Positions 1 to 8,893 of a DNA stretch of 38,450 nucleotides are shown here, in pieces. The DNA comes from Acidobacteriota bacterium. GTDB taxonomy: Bacteria; Acidobacteriota; Polarisedimenticolia; J045. Location: contig RFIB01000100.1 in the NCBI GenBank assembly GCA_003695625.1, positions 1-38,450 of the forward strand, in the 5' to 3' direction. The notes under the pieces were generated by a model, which was not told the DNA's origin, made no database searches, and saw only the letters and a list, made by a program, of their open reading frames with translations. Position numbers and translations under genes: made by a program. Each line of letters begins with the position of its first letter. The first letter of the stretch is position 1.

Positions 1-855
1 ACCGACGAGGATCCCCTGGAGCCGCTGGCGCCGCATCATGAACGTCACCGTCGAGAGCTTCGTCTCGACACCGGCCAGCACGCCGATCACCGAGATCGTG
101 CCCCCCGCCCGGGTCGCCCGGATCGAGCGTTCGAGCGTGCCGGCTCCGCCGATCTCGAGCGTGACGTCGGCGCCGAGACCGCCGGTCGCCTCGAGCACCG
201 CCGTGTCCCACTCGGGGTTCGTCGCGTAGTTGATGCCGAACTCGGCGCCCAGCTCGCGCGCCCGCGCCAGCTTGGCGTCGCTGCTGCTGGTGACGATCGG
301 GCGCGCCCCGAGGGCCGCCGCGATCTGGACACCGAACACGGACACGCCGCCCGTGCCGAGGCACAGCGCCGTTCCGCCGGGCTCGAGCCCGCCGTCCTCG
401 AGCAACCCGCACCACGCGGTCAGCGCGGCGATCGGCAGCGTCGCCGCCTGCTCGCTCGACCAGCCGTCGGGGACGGGCACGATCGCGTGCGCCGCGAGCA
501 CGACCTCCTCCGCGGCGACCCCGGGGCCGGGCAGGCCGAGCGTGCCGCCGAGGTAGCGTTCCTCGAACCGGCCGTCCTGCCAGTCGGCGATGAAATGCGT
601 CATCACGCGATCGCCGACCGCCACGTCCTCGACGCCGTCGCCGACCGCGGTGACCGTGCCGGCCCCGTCGCTGACCGGCACCGCGGGCAGCGCGAAGTGC
701 GGGTTGTACTGGCCGCGGACCACCAGCAGGTCCCGGTAGTTGAGCGAGATCGCCTCGATCCGCACGCGGACCTGACCGGGGCCCGGGTGCGGGACCGGCA
801 CGTCGCGCAACGCCAGTCCCTCGATGCCGAATCGCTCGAGCTGCCACGCCTTCAT
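1..855 (-). CDS. Zinc-independent quinone oxidoreductase / alcohol dehydrogenase (MDR superfamily), 3' end outside window
   Basis: The frame is open from an ATG at 855 to the window edge (285 codons), so the C-terminus is missing. The ORF track omits it because there is no stop. The N-terminal GroES-like half contains NYRDLLVVRGQY and VPVSDGAGTV, as in COG0604 quinone oxidoreductase-like members of the medium-chain dehydrogenase/reductase superfamily. The Rossmann half contains GTGGVSVFGVQIA and VTSSSDAKLARA, typical of NAD(P) binding. The structural-zinc cysteine cluster is not seen, so a zinc-independent NADPH:quinone or enone reductase is more likely than a classical alcohol dehydrogenase. 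The substrate is unknown. GGAGGGCGG lies just upstream of the ATG and supports this start. The gene is divergent from the DUF1820 gene, with a 133-bp gap that probably holds both promoters. Confidence 0.88.
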   Translation of the reverse strand, partial: MKAWQLERFGIEGLALRDVPVPHPGPGQVRVRIEAISLNYRDLLVVRGQYNPHFALPAVPVSDGAGTVTAVGDGVEDVAVGDRVMTHFIADWQDGRFEERYLGGTLGLPGPGVAAEEVVLAAHAIVPVPDGWSSEQAATLPIAALTAWCGLLEDGGLEPGGTALCLGTGGVSVFGVQIAAALGARPIVTSSSDAKLARARELGAEFGINYATNPEWDTAVLEATGGLGADVTLEIGGAGTLERSIRATRAGGTISVIGVLAGVETKLSTVTFMMRRQRLQGILVG

Positions 856-988
856 CGGAACCGCCCTCCGTGGATTCGTTGCCGGCGTCAGCTTACCGCC
901 GATGCGACGCGCACGGCGCCGGCCCGTCGCCCATAATGGCGACAGGGAACGGGCCCCGCGAACGGGCCGGTCTCCCGGGAGCATGACG

Positions 989-1336
989 ATGGCCCGCAAG
1001 CGGCTCTACCGGGTGGTCTTCCTCGGCCGCGGCCAGGTCTACGAGCTGTACGCCCGCTCGGTCTCGCAGGGATCGCTGTTCGGCTTCATCGAGATCGAGG
1101 GGCTGACGTTCGGCGAGCGCTCGCAGGTCGTCGTCGATCCCGGCGAGGAGAGCCTCAAGCGCGAGTTCGAGGGGGTCGAGCGGATCCACGTCCCGATGCA
1201 CGCCGTGATCCGCATCGACGAGGTCGAGCGCGAGGGGGTCTCGCGGATGCGCCCGGTGGACAAGGGCGACGCGAGCGTGACCCCGTTCCCCTCCCCGATT
1301 CTCGGCGTGCCGCCGCGAGGCGGCGGCAAGGACTGA
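989..1336 (+). CDS. DUF1820 family protein
   Basis: A 115-residue protein. YRVVFLGRGQVYELYAR, GFIEIEGLTFGERS, VDPGEESLKREFEGV and the C-terminal VTPFPSPI match my recollection of the DUF1820 family, small soluble proteins of unknown role best known from Gammaproteobacteria. Two in-frame ATGs lie at 983 and 989. The GGGAG at about 977-981 is only about two bases from the first but about eight from the second, so 989 is preferred. The longer ORF beginning at 824 overlaps the divergent dehydrogenase and is unlikely. The gene converges on the geranylgeranyl-reductase-like gene with an 8-bp gap. No catalytic residues can be named. Confidence 0.85.
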   Translation: MARKRLYRVVFLGRGQVYELYARSVSQGSLFGFIEIEGLTFGERSQVVVDPGEESLKREFEGVERIHVPMHAVIRIDEVEREGVSRMRPVDKGDASVTPFPSPILGVPPRGGGKD

Positions 1337-1344
1337 CCGGCGGC

Positions 1345-2565
1345 TCACCGGCGGCGGCGGAGCCCGTCGAGCACCGCGCGCAGCGAGAACACCTGTCGCG
1401 GATCCCGTTCCTCGGTGACGATCCGCTCGAGCCCGCGCGCGAGCCGCGGGCTGCGCGTCACGCACCACGCCGCCAGGTCGACCAGACGGGGACGCGCCGC
1501 CCAGCGCTCCGCGGCGAGAAACCCCTCGTACGCGGGACGGACCGCGCGTTCGATGCGCTCGCGATACAGCGCCGCGGCGTCGCCGTCCGGCCCCGCGGCG
1601 ACGATCGCCTCGGCCGCAATCATCCCGGTCTCGAGCGCCTTGCCGATCCCCTCGTCGGTCAGCGGCAGCGCCGCGGCCGCCGCATCGCCCACGGCGAGCA
1701 CCGGTCCGCGTGCCGCGGCGCGCAGTCCGCGCATGCCGGAGCGGATCTGCGCCGCACGCGGCCTGGCGACGAGACGCCCCCTGGCGAACAGCTCGCGGAC
1801 GGCGGGGTGCGCGGCCAGCGCGGCGAGCCGTTCGCTGACCGGAGCGCCGCGACGGCCGGCGGCGGCGTCCCACGCGACCGCGCCGACGTTGCACAGGCGC
1901 CCGCCGAGCGGGAAGACCCAGCCGTAGCCCGGCGCGAGCCCGTGCGAGAACAGGCCGAGCAGCTCGTCGGGAACCGGAGCGTCGGTCTCGAGATGGCCGC
2001 GCAGCGCGACGGCCTGGGCGACCCCGTCGACCAGCCCGAGGCGGGCACCGAGCGCCGACGCGGCGCCGGTGGCCAGGACCAGCCGACGAGCGGCCACGAT
2101 CCGCGACGCATCGTCGCCGGCCAGCTCGGCGCGCACGCCGTCCTCGCCGACGGTGACGTCCTTGACGGCGGCGCGGACGAACAGCGCCCCGCGGTCCGTC
2201 GCCCACGACGCGAGCCGCGCGTCGAACCGCGCGCGCGAGAGGGTGACGAACGGGCCCGGGACGCTGACCGCACTCCCCGACGGGGCGATCGCCCGCGCCC
2301 GGCCGACGGCGTGCCCCATGCGGGCGATCTCGTCCCACAGACCGAGCCGCTCGAGAACGCGGCGCGCTCCGTGGGCGAGCGCCTCGCCGCAGACCTTGAC
2401 CCGCGGGAATGACGCCCGGTCGACGAGAAGAACGCGCAGGCCGGCCCCGGCCAGGCTCCCGGCGGCGACCGCCCCCGCCGGCCCCGCGCCCGCGACGAGC
2501 ACGTCGGGCCGCTCGGCGCTCGGCGCGAGATCGGCGAGACCGACCTGGCGCAGCTCAGCGGCCAC
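1345..2565 (-). CDS. Geranylgeranyl reductase family FAD-dependent oxidoreductase
   Basis: A 406-residue flavoprotein. The N-terminus carries a dinucleotide-binding GAGPAGAVAA at about residues 26-35, then PRVKVCGE at about 54-61, a signature of geranylgeranyl-reductase/halogenase-like FAD monooxygenase relatives. Further on, VLAVGDAAAAALP is the second FAD-contacting GD motif. Members reduce isoprenoid double bonds of membrane lipids or quinones, or hydroxylate small molecules; the substrate here cannot be read from sequence. The start is a GTG preceded by a GGAGCGGGG-like purine tract. Length is normal for the family. It is followed convergently by the DUF1820 gene, and upstream on the same strand (48 bp away) is the PilZ gene, so the two may be co-transcribed. 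Confidence 0.87.
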   Translation of the reverse strand: MAAELRQVGLADLAPSAERPDVLVAGAGPAGAVAAGSLAGAGLRVLLVDRASFPRVKVCGEALAHGARRVLERLGLWDEIARMGHAVGRARAIAPSGSAVSVPGPFVTLSRARFDARLASWATDRGALFVRAAVKDVTVGEDGVRAELAGDDASRIVAARRLVLATGAASALGARLGLVDGVAQAVALRGHLETDAPVPDELLGLFSHGLAPGYGWVFPLGGRLCNVGAVAWDAAAGRRGAPVSERLAALAAHPAVRELFARGRLVARPRAAQIRSGMRGLRAAARGPVLAVGDAAAAALPLTDEGIGKALETGMIAAEAIVAAGPDGDAAALYRERIERAVRPAYEGFLAAERWAARPRLVDLAAWCVTRSPRLARGLERIVTEERDPRQVFSLRAVLDGLRRRR

Positions 2566-2613
2566 GGCCCCCGCTCCGCGGGGCGACCGCCGCCGCCTGC
2601 GCCGGGGACGCCG

Positions 2614-3024
2614 TCAGTCCGGGGCGGGATCGCGGCCGGCGTCCCGGTCCACGGCGACGGGCGCGGAGTCCTCGTAGAGCAGCTCGCGCAGCCTGCGCCG
2701 CTCCGCCGGCGGGACCGACACGAACGACACGCCGAACGCCGCGCGCGGCGGACCTGGCGATCCCTCGGGCTCGCGCACGGCGAGCGCCTCGAGGACCAGC
2801 GGACGCGGATCCCCGGGCACGTGGATCTCCAGCTCGAGCAGCGTGCCGAGCTCGACCGCGCCGGCCAGCACGATCAGCGCGCCCGTCTCCGAGATGTTGA
2901 GCGTGTGCCCGCGCAGCGGCCGGCTGGCCGACCCCGCACGGGCGCGCAGCTCGAGCCGCAGCGCACGCCGTGCGCCTGCGCGGCGCTCTCCGCTGAGCCT
3001 GAAGTCTCTCGTCCGCGGGCCCAT
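2614..3024 (-). CDS. PilZ domain protein (putative c-di-GMP receptor)
   Basis: A 136-residue protein consisting essentially of one PilZ domain. An arginine-rich RRAGARRAL at about residues 14-22 provides the RxxxR c-di-GMP-binding element, followed by LNISETGALI at about 42-51, the (D/N)xSxxG motif. The C-terminal half has the alternating beta pattern of the PilZ barrel ending in FGVSFVSV. The ORF track starts at 3090, but the first 22 residues look unlike coding sequence and the ATG at 3024 begins MGPRTRDFRL, so I use it. No strong ribosome-binding site is visible. It may bind c-di-GMP and act through a protein partner. An EAL protein is encoded 4 kb away, which is suggestive but not evidence of pairing. 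Confidence 0.82.
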   Translation of the reverse strand: MGPRTRDFRLSGERRAGARRALRLELRARAGSASRPLRGHTLNISETGALIVLAGAVELGTLLELEIHVPGDPRPLVLEALAVREPEGSPGPPRAAFGVSFVSVPPAERRRLRELLYEDSAPVAVDRDAGRDPAPD

Positions 3025-3185
3025 CGGAGCGAACGTAGAGCCGCGGCGGACGGCACCGCAACGTCGGCCCGGCTCGACGCGCCGCGGCACCCGCCGGCCC
3101 TCCGGGACGCCGCCCGGGCCGGCCGGCTCGTGCAGAATGTTCCGTCCGGACCGCCGCCCGGAGCGCGTCCGTGGAGGTCCCCGCG

Positions 3186-6100
3186 ATGCATCGACGTCTG
3201 GCCGGCATCCCGCCCGTCCTTCTCGCGCTGGCGCTCGCGCCGGTCATTCTGGCACCGCGTGCCGCCGCCGGCGCCGCGCTGCCTCCGGCCGAGGAACTCG
3301 CCGGGCTCGCCGCCCGCGCGATCGGTCCGGCCGGGATGAGCGGGCGCGTGACCGACGTCGAGGGGGTCCCCGGCGATCCGGGGCCGCTGTGGGTCGGCAC
3401 GGCCGCCGGCGGCGTGTTCCGCTCGCGCAACGGCGGGCTGACGTTCGAGCCGGTGTTCGACGACCAGCGGTTCGCCTCGATCGGCGACATCGCGGTATTC
3501 GCGCGGGTGCCCGAGATCGTCTGGGTCGGCACCGGCGAGGCCAACGTGCGCAACTCGGTGTCGTACGGCGGCGGCGTGTACCGCTCGACCGACGGCGGCG
3601 AGACGTGGACGTTCCTCGGCCTCGGCGAGAGCGAGCGGATCGCGCGGATCGTGCTCCATCCGGACGATCCCGACGTGGCGTGGGTCGCGGCGCTCGGTCC
3701 GCTGTGGACGGGCGGCGGGCAGCGCGGCGTGTACAAGACGACCGACGGCGGCCGCTCGTGGCGGCGGGTGCTGTTCGTCGACGACGACACGGGGGCGGCG
3801 GACCTGGCCATCGATCCGTCGAATCCGAACCGGCTGCTCGCCGCGACGTGGGACCATCGCCGGACGCCGGCGTTCTTCCGCTCGGGCGGGCCCGGCTCGG
3901 GACTGTGGCGGAGCGTCGACGGCGGCGAGACGTGGACGCGGCTCGGCCCCGCCGACGGCCTGCCGGACGGCGAGCTCGGCCGGATCGGCCTCGCCTTCGC
4001 GCCGTCCGACCCGCGGATCGTCTACGCGCTGGTCGAGGCGCAGCGCAACGTGGTGCTGCGCTCCGAGGACGGCGGACGGACGTTCCGGCGCACCGCGGCG
4101 ACGCGCCGGTTCGGCAACCGGCCGTTCTACTTCTCGCAGCTCCGCGTCGATCCGGAGCGTCCGCTGCGCGTCTACAGCCTGTGGACGCTGGTCAGCGTCT
4201 CCGAGGACGGCGGCGAGAGCTGGCGCGTGCTCGTGCCGTTCCGGGACGTCCATCCGGACCATCACGCGATGTGGATCGACCCGGCGGACGGACGCCGGAT
4301 CGTCGTCGGCAACGACGGCGGCGTGGCGATCAGCCTCGACCGCGGCACGACGTGGCGCTTCGTCGAGACGCTGGCGCTGGCGCAGTTCTACCACGTCGCC
4401 GTCGACGACGACCTGCCGTACCACGTGTACGGCGGGCTGCAGGACAACGGCTCGTGGCGCGGCCCGGCGTACGTGTGGGAGAACGGCGGCATCCGCAATC
4501 ATCACTGGGACGAGGTCGGCTTCGGGGACGGCTTCGACACGCTGCCCGATCCGCGCGACTCGCGGCGCGGCTACGCGACGAGCCAGCAGGGATTCCTGAT
4601 GCGCTGGAATCTCGAGACCGGCGAACGGCGCTCGATCCGCCCCGCCCCGCCGGAGGGCGTCGAGCTGCGCGTGAACTGGAACCCGGCCGTCGCGCTCGAT
4701 CCGTTCGATCCCGACACGATCTGGTTCGGCAGCCAGTTCGTGCACCGCTCGCGCGACCGCGGCGAGACGTGGGAGATCCTCAGCGAAGACCTGACGACCA
4801 ACGACCCGCAGTACCAGCGCCAGGCCGACAGCGGCGGGCTGACCCGGGATGTCACCGGCGCCGAGAACTTCACGACACTGACCGAGATCGCGCCGAGCCC
4901 GGTGGCCCGCGGCGTCGTCTGGGTCGGCAGCGACGACGGCCGCGTGCACCTGACGCGCGACGGCGGCACGCGCTGGACCAGCGTCGAGGACCGCTTCCGC
5001 GGCGTGCCGCGCGGGGCGTGGGTCGCCGACATCCACGCTTCGGCGCACGAGCCGGGGCGCGCCTTCGTCGTGCTCGACGACCACCGCCGCGGCGATCACC
5101 GGCCGTACGTCGTGCGCACCGACGACTTCGGGCGGCACTTCGAGGCGCTCGCGCTCGAGGGCGTCGAAGGGCACGCGATGGTGATCGCCGAGCATCCGAC
5201 CGACGAGCGCGTCCTGTTCCTCGGCACCGAACACGGGCTGTGGATCTCGCTCGACCGCGGGCGGCGATGGTCGCGATTCGAGAGCGGCGTGCCGCGGGCT
5301 CCGGTCCGCGATCTGGCGATCCAGCGCCGCGAGCACGACCTCGTCATCGCGACCCACGGGCGCGGGCTGTTCGTGCTCGACGACATCCGGCCGCTCGCGC
5401 GCCTGGCCGACGGCGAGCCGGCCGCGCGGCTGACGCTGTTCGACGTGCCGCCGGCGATCGAGCACGTCGTGCGGCAGACCGGCGCCTCGCGGTTCCCCGG
5501 ACACGGCGAGTTCCGTGGCGAGAACCGGCCCTACGGCGCGCGGATCCGGTTCCGGATCGTCGACCCGGAGCTGCCCACGGCCGAGGAGCTCGCGCGGCGC
5601 GCGGCGCTGCGGCGCCAGACGGACGGCGGCCGGGACCGCGAGGAGACCGACCAGGTGCGCGCGGTCGTCACCGTCGCCGACGCCGACGGGGCCGTCGTGC
5701 GCCGCTTCGAGCGCCCGGTCCATCGCGGGATCAATCTCGTGACGTGGGACCTGCGCCGCGATCCGTGGAAGCGGCCCCGGCGCCCGGACGCGCTCGAGTT
5801 CGACCGCGGCGCCGGAGCGCCCGTCCCGTGGGGCCGGTACCGCGTGACGGTCCGCGTCGGCGAGGACGAGGCGGCGACGACGGTCGAGGTGCTGCCCGAT
5901 CCGAGGCTCGAGACCACGCCGGAGCAGCGTGCCGCGTGGTGGGAGGCGGTCGCGCGGGCCGGCGCTCTCTCCGAGCGCCTGGCCGCCGCCGTCTCGGCGA
6001 TCGACGAACTGCGCGCCGACGCGGCGGCGCTGCGGCGCAAGGCGGGCGCGCGCTGGCCCCGGCGGCTCAGGAGCGACCCGCCCGCCCCGGAGCGGAAGGA

Positions 6101-6425
6101 GATCGAGGATGCCGCGCGGGCGCTCGAGAAGCGGCTCGACGAGGTCGAGCGGCTCGTCTGGACGCCTCCGGACGCGCAGGGGATCTTCGCGCCGCATCAC
6201 GCATGGGGGCGCCTGTCCCGCGCGCTGATGATGCTCCGTTCGAGCTGGGGCCCGCCGACCGCGGCACAGCTCGCCTACCTGGCCCGGGCGGAGCGCGCGA
6301 CCGGCGAGGCGCTCGAGGCGCTGGCCTCGGTCGACGACGACGCCGCGGCGCTGCGCGAGCTGGCGGCACGGCACGGGCTCGCGCTGCTCGACGCGGCGCT
6401 GGCGGACTCAGCGCCGTCCGACTGA
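3186..6425 (+). CDS. Secreted BNR/Asp-box (sortilin/VPS10-like) repeat protein
   Basis: A 1079-residue exported protein. The ATG at 3186 is preceded by GGAGGT with seven-base spacing; the tracked GTG at 3171 lies upstream of that site. A signal peptide (MHRRLAG, hydrophobic stretch, AAAGA) leads into a beta-propeller region with repeated Asp-boxes: STDGGETWT, TTDGGRSWR, SVDGGETWT, SEDGGRTFR, SEDGGESWR, RDRGETWE and TRDGGTRWT. These resemble sialidase, GH74 and VPS10 propellers. After the propellers comes a FlgD-like/Ig-like beta segment (WDLRRDPW to YRVTVRV), then about 170 alpha-helical residues at the C-terminus. Such WD40/YVTN/BNR-like exported proteins are common in Acidobacteriota. No catalytic residues are recognised, so binding or scaffold versus hydrolase cannot be decided. 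It overlaps the convergent hydroxylase gene by 18 bp. Confidence 0.9.
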   Translation: MHRRLAGIPPVLLALALAPVILAPRAAAGAALPPAEELAGLAARAIGPAGMSGRVTDVEGVPGDPGPLWVGTAAGGVFRSRNGGLTFEPVFDDQRFASIGDIAVFARVPEIVWVGTGEANVRNSVSYGGGVYRSTDGGETWTFLGLGESERIARIVLHPDDPDVAWVAALGPLWTGGGQRGVYKTTDGGRSWRRVLFVDDDTGAADLAIDPSNPNRLLAATWDHRRTPAFFRSGGPGSGLWRSVDGGETWTRLGPADGLPDGELGRIGLAFAPSDPRIVYALVEAQRNVVLRSEDGGRTFRRTAATRRFGNRPFYFSQLRVDPERPLRVYSLWTLVSVSEDGGESWRVLVPFRDVHPDHHAMWIDPADGRRIVVGNDGGVAISLDRGTTWRFVETLALAQFYHVAVDDDLPYHVYGGLQDNGSWRGPAYVWENGGIRNHHWDEVGFGDGFDTLPDPRDSRRGYATSQQGFLMRWNLETGERRSIRPAPPEGVELRVNWNPAVALDPFDPDTIWFGSQFVHRSRDRGETWEILSEDLTTNDPQYQRQADSGGLTRDVTGAENFTTLTEIAPSPVARGVVWVGSDDGRVHLTRDGGTRWTSVEDRFRGVPRGAWVADIHASAHEPGRAFVVLDDHRRGDHRPYVVRTDDFGRHFEALALEGVEGHAMVIAEHPTDERVLFLGTEHGLWISLDRGRRWSRFESGVPRAPVRDLAIQRREHDLVIATHGRGLFVLDDIRPLARLADGEPAARLTLFDVPPAIEHVVRQTGASRFPGHGEFRGENRPYGARIRFRIVDPELPTAEELARRAALRRQTDGGRDREETDQVRAVVTVADADGAVVRRFERPVHRGINLVTWDLRRDPWKRPRRPDALEFDRGAGAPVPWGRYRVTVRVGEDEAATTVEVLPDPRLETTPEQRAAWWEAVARAGALSERLAAAVSAIDELRADAAALRRKAGARWPRRLRSDPPAPERKEIEDAARALEKRLDEVERLVWTPPDAQGIFAPHHAWGRLSRALMMLRSSWGPPTAAQLAYLARAERATGEALEALASVDDDAAALRELAARHGLALLDAALADSAPSD

Positions 6426-7256
6426 CCGCCCGTCGGCCGGGGATGCCCCGCCATCGCGCGCGAAGAACGCGTCCTCCCACGCGAGCTGTCGCGCGCGTGC
6501 CTCGCGCAGGGGCCGTGACCGCGCGGCCAGGCGGAGCACGGCCCGGTTCAGCGCGCGCATCGGCTGGCGCAGGGGACGCTCGAAGTCGACGAACAGCACC
6601 GCGCGCCACTCGTCGGTGTCGTTCCAGACCTCGTGGTTGTAGGTATCGTCGAAGACGAGGCTGCGCCCTTCCTCCCAGTGCAGGACCCGGTCGGCGACGC
6701 GGATCCGGCAGCGCGCACGCTCGCGCGGCACGACGAGCCCGAGGTGGTAGCGCAGCACGCCCGCGTACGGCCCGCGGTGCTGCGGGATGTGCTTTCCCGG
6801 CGCGAGGATCGAGAACATCGCGGTCAGCATTCCCGGGATCCGTTCCAGCGCGGCGACGGTCCGCGGGCAGTACGCGGCGGCGCGCGGCGAGACGAGCCCG
6901 TAGCCGGCGATGAAGAACGTCTTCCAGCGGTCATCCGACGTGATGGTCGCCACGTCCCGCGCGATCTCGTGAAAGCTCGCCAGCTCCGCCCGGCGGGCGA
7001 GCAGGACCGTGAGCTCGTCGCGGATGGCCCGCCACGACGCCTCCACCTGCGCGACCCACGGGAACGTGTCCGGCGCATAGACCGGCGGATCGCCGTGCAC
7101 CGAGGCGGCGGCGATGGCGCGCTCGAACAGGTCGCCGACGCGGCGCAGCAGCGCCTGGCGGCGCGATCGCGGCGGCGTCACGCGAACGCGGCGCGAATAG
7201 TCGAGCGTCGTCGGCGCGTCGTCATCGGGGGCAGGGTGCGCCCTGCCGTGCGGCAT
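6408..7256 (-). CDS. Aspartyl/asparaginyl beta-hydroxylase domain protein (LpxO-like)
   Basis: A 282-residue Fe(II)/2-oxoglutarate dioxygenase-family protein. The core has HIPQHRGPYAGVLRYHLGL, WEEGRSLVFDDTYNHEVWN and EWRAVLFVDFERP, which give the two iron-ligating histidines (YHLG and NHEVW) and the basic residue that holds 2-oxoglutarate. Relatives are the aspartyl/asparaginyl beta-hydroxylases and LpxO, which 2-hydroxylates lipid A acyl chains. A lipid A role is plausible in a Gram-negative host but is inferred. The start at 7256 is supported by GGGGAGG about six bases upstream; the tracked start at 7343 is too early. It follows the EAL gene on the same strand with a 105-bp gap and overlaps the end of the BNR gene by 18 bp. 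Confidence 0.87.
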   Translation of the reverse strand: MPHGRAHPAPDDDAPTTLDYSRRVRVTPPRSRRQALLRRVGDLFERAIAAASVHGDPPVYAPDTFPWVAQVEASWRAIRDELTVLLARRAELASFHEIARDVATITSDDRWKTFFIAGYGLVSPRAAAYCPRTVAALERIPGMLTAMFSILAPGKHIPQHRGPYAGVLRYHLGLVVPRERARCRIRVADRVLHWEEGRSLVFDDTYNHEVWNDTDEWRAVLFVDFERPLRQPMRALNRAVLRLAARSRPLREARARQLAWEDAFFARDGGASPADGRSVGRR

Positions 7257-7361
7257 CGGTCGCCTCCCCTCGGGAACCGGGCCGGGCCGTCGTGCCCCGC
7301 GGTCAGGATACCGGAAGCCGGGACGGGAGCGGCGGCAACGCACGCTCCGGCGGGCGGAGGG

Positions 7362-8657
7362 TCAGGACTCGTCGAACGGTCGGCCGCGCCCGAGCAGGTA
7401 GCCCTGCCCGTAGTGGACGCCGAGCCGTCGCATCGTCTCGAGCTCGGCCTCCGTCTCGATCCCCTCGGCGACCACCTCGGCCCCCAGCTTGCCGGCGAGC
7501 GCGCACAGCGACGCGATCAGCGCCTGCCGGGCGACGTCGGCATCGGACGAGCGGACGAGCGACATGTCGATCTTGATCAGGTCCGGCTCGAGATCCATCG
7601 CCGCCGCCATGCTCGCGTAGCCCGACCCGACGTCGTCGAGCGCGATCCGGATGCCGATCCGCCGGAAGTGGTCGCAGGTGCGGCGCAGGATGTCGAAGTT
7701 GGTCACCGTCTCGCGCTCGGAGATCTCGAACACGAGGTCGTGGGGCTGCAGGCCGCAGCCGTCGAGCGTGCGCTGGAGTTCCGCGCCGGTGAACGCCGGA
7801 TCGTGCACGGCCGACGGCAGCGTGTTGAGGAACAGCTTGGCGCCGGCGGGCAGCCGGCCGGCGGCGCCGCGCAGCGCGGCCTTCCGGCACAGGCAGTCGA
7901 GCTCGAACGTCACGCCGGCGGTCTCCGCCACGCCGAACAGCTGGGCCGGCGAGACCCACGGCGTCGACCACGGACCGCGGGCCAGCGCCTCGAAGCCGAA
8001 CACCCTGCCCGACGCGATCTCGATCAGCGGCTGGTACACGCTCTGGATCTGCTCGGCGAAGATGATCGTCAGCAGCTCGTTCTCGGCCTCGATCGCGGCC
8101 AGCCGGGCCTTGAGCCGCGCGTGGTCGCGGGCCCGGCGGACCGCGCTGACGAACGCCTTCTCGGGTCGCGTCGCCGGATTGTGCAGCGCCAGTCCGCAGC
8201 CGACGGAGAACCGCGGCGGACGGGCCGCATACGGATAGACGATCTGCGACGCGTGCTTGGCGAGGTAGCGGTCGAGGGTCTCGCCGAGCGCGTGCGCGGC
8301 CTGGCGGTAGAACTCGAGGTCGTCGCGCGGGCGGCCGAGCCAGACGGTCAGCGAGTCGGGCTCGCCGAGGGACGTGACGATCCGGTCCTCCTCGCGCATC
8401 GCGCGTCCGAGGCAGCGGCGGACCGCATCCTCGAGCCGCTCGACGATCCGGTGCCAGGCAGGAGCGCCGAACTGGTCCTCGACGATGCCCAGCTCGGCGA
8501 GGTCGACGTAGAGCACGGCGAGCGCCCCGCACCGCGAGAGCAGTGCGGAAAGCTCCCGGGGGGTCTCCTCGGACGCGGTGCGCTCCCGCGTCCTCGTCCC
8601 CGCGGCCAGCTCGGGCTCGAGCGTCGTGCCTGGACCGGTCGACATCGGCTCCTGCAT
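7362..8657 (-). CDS. EAL domain c-di-GMP phosphodiesterase with degenerate GGDEF domain
   Basis: A 431-residue cytoplasmic protein. Residues about 40-185 look like a GGDEF fold in which the signature is degraded to LGEPDSLTVWL, so no cyclase activity is expected. Residues about 200-425 form an EAL domain: GFEALAR, LNTLP, FEISERE, LDDVGSGYA, IKIDMSLV, VAEGIET and GQGYLLG. These supply the metal-binding Glu, Asn, Glu, Asp-Asp, Lys, Glu and Gln set of active c-di-GMP phosphodiesterases. No transmembrane or PAS/REC sensor is visible; the first 40 residues look disordered. GGGAGGG abuts the first ATG, while AGGAG precedes an ATG at 8645, so the true start may be four codons later. The gene is divergent from ribA. 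Confidence 0.9.
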   Translation of the reverse strand: MQEPMSTGPGTTLEPELAAGTRTRERTASEETPRELSALLSRCGALAVLYVDLAELGIVEDQFGAPAWHRIVERLEDAVRRCLGRAMREEDRIVTSLGEPDSLTVWLGRPRDDLEFYRQAAHALGETLDRYLAKHASQIVYPYAARPPRFSVGCGLALHNPATRPEKAFVSAVRRARDHARLKARLAAIEAENELLTIIFAEQIQSVYQPLIEIASGRVFGFEALARGPWSTPWVSPAQLFGVAETAGVTFELDCLCRKAALRGAAGRLPAGAKLFLNTLPSAVHDPAFTGAELQRTLDGCGLQPHDLVFEISERETVTNFDILRRTCDHFRRIGIRIALDDVGSGYASMAAAMDLEPDLIKIDMSLVRSSDADVARQALIASLCALAGKLGAEVVAEGIETEAELETMRRLGVHYGQGYLLGRGRPFDES

Positions 8658-8893
8658 CCCTCCCGGCCGCGGCGGCCGGAGGCCGTCTCCCCCACGAAGG
8701 CAATCTGGGCGGCACCCGGCAGGCGGTCAACCGCTCCCCTGCCGCCCCGCCGCGACGGGCCCGGGCGGGCGACGCGGCACGCGACTGGCCGAATCCGGGA
8801 CGATCCGTATCCTGTCCTTCCGGCCCCATGACCGGCGGCGGCCGGACGGCGGACGGTGGCCGTCCGCCGGAGCTGCCGGCAGGCAATCACCGG

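Noticed and set aside
2843-6913. 1356-residue plus-strand ORF and the 1166-residue minus-strand ORF (2874-6374)
   Set aside because: Both are Arg/Pro/Ala-rich frames lying over the BNR-repeat gene, which has clear motifs and a signal peptide. They are artefacts of high GC with few stops.
8658-8893. FMN riboswitch upstream of ribA
   Set aside because: None of the conserved RFN-element segments can be found in the 236-bp divergent region; only a TATCCT-like -10 with no partner -35 is visible.
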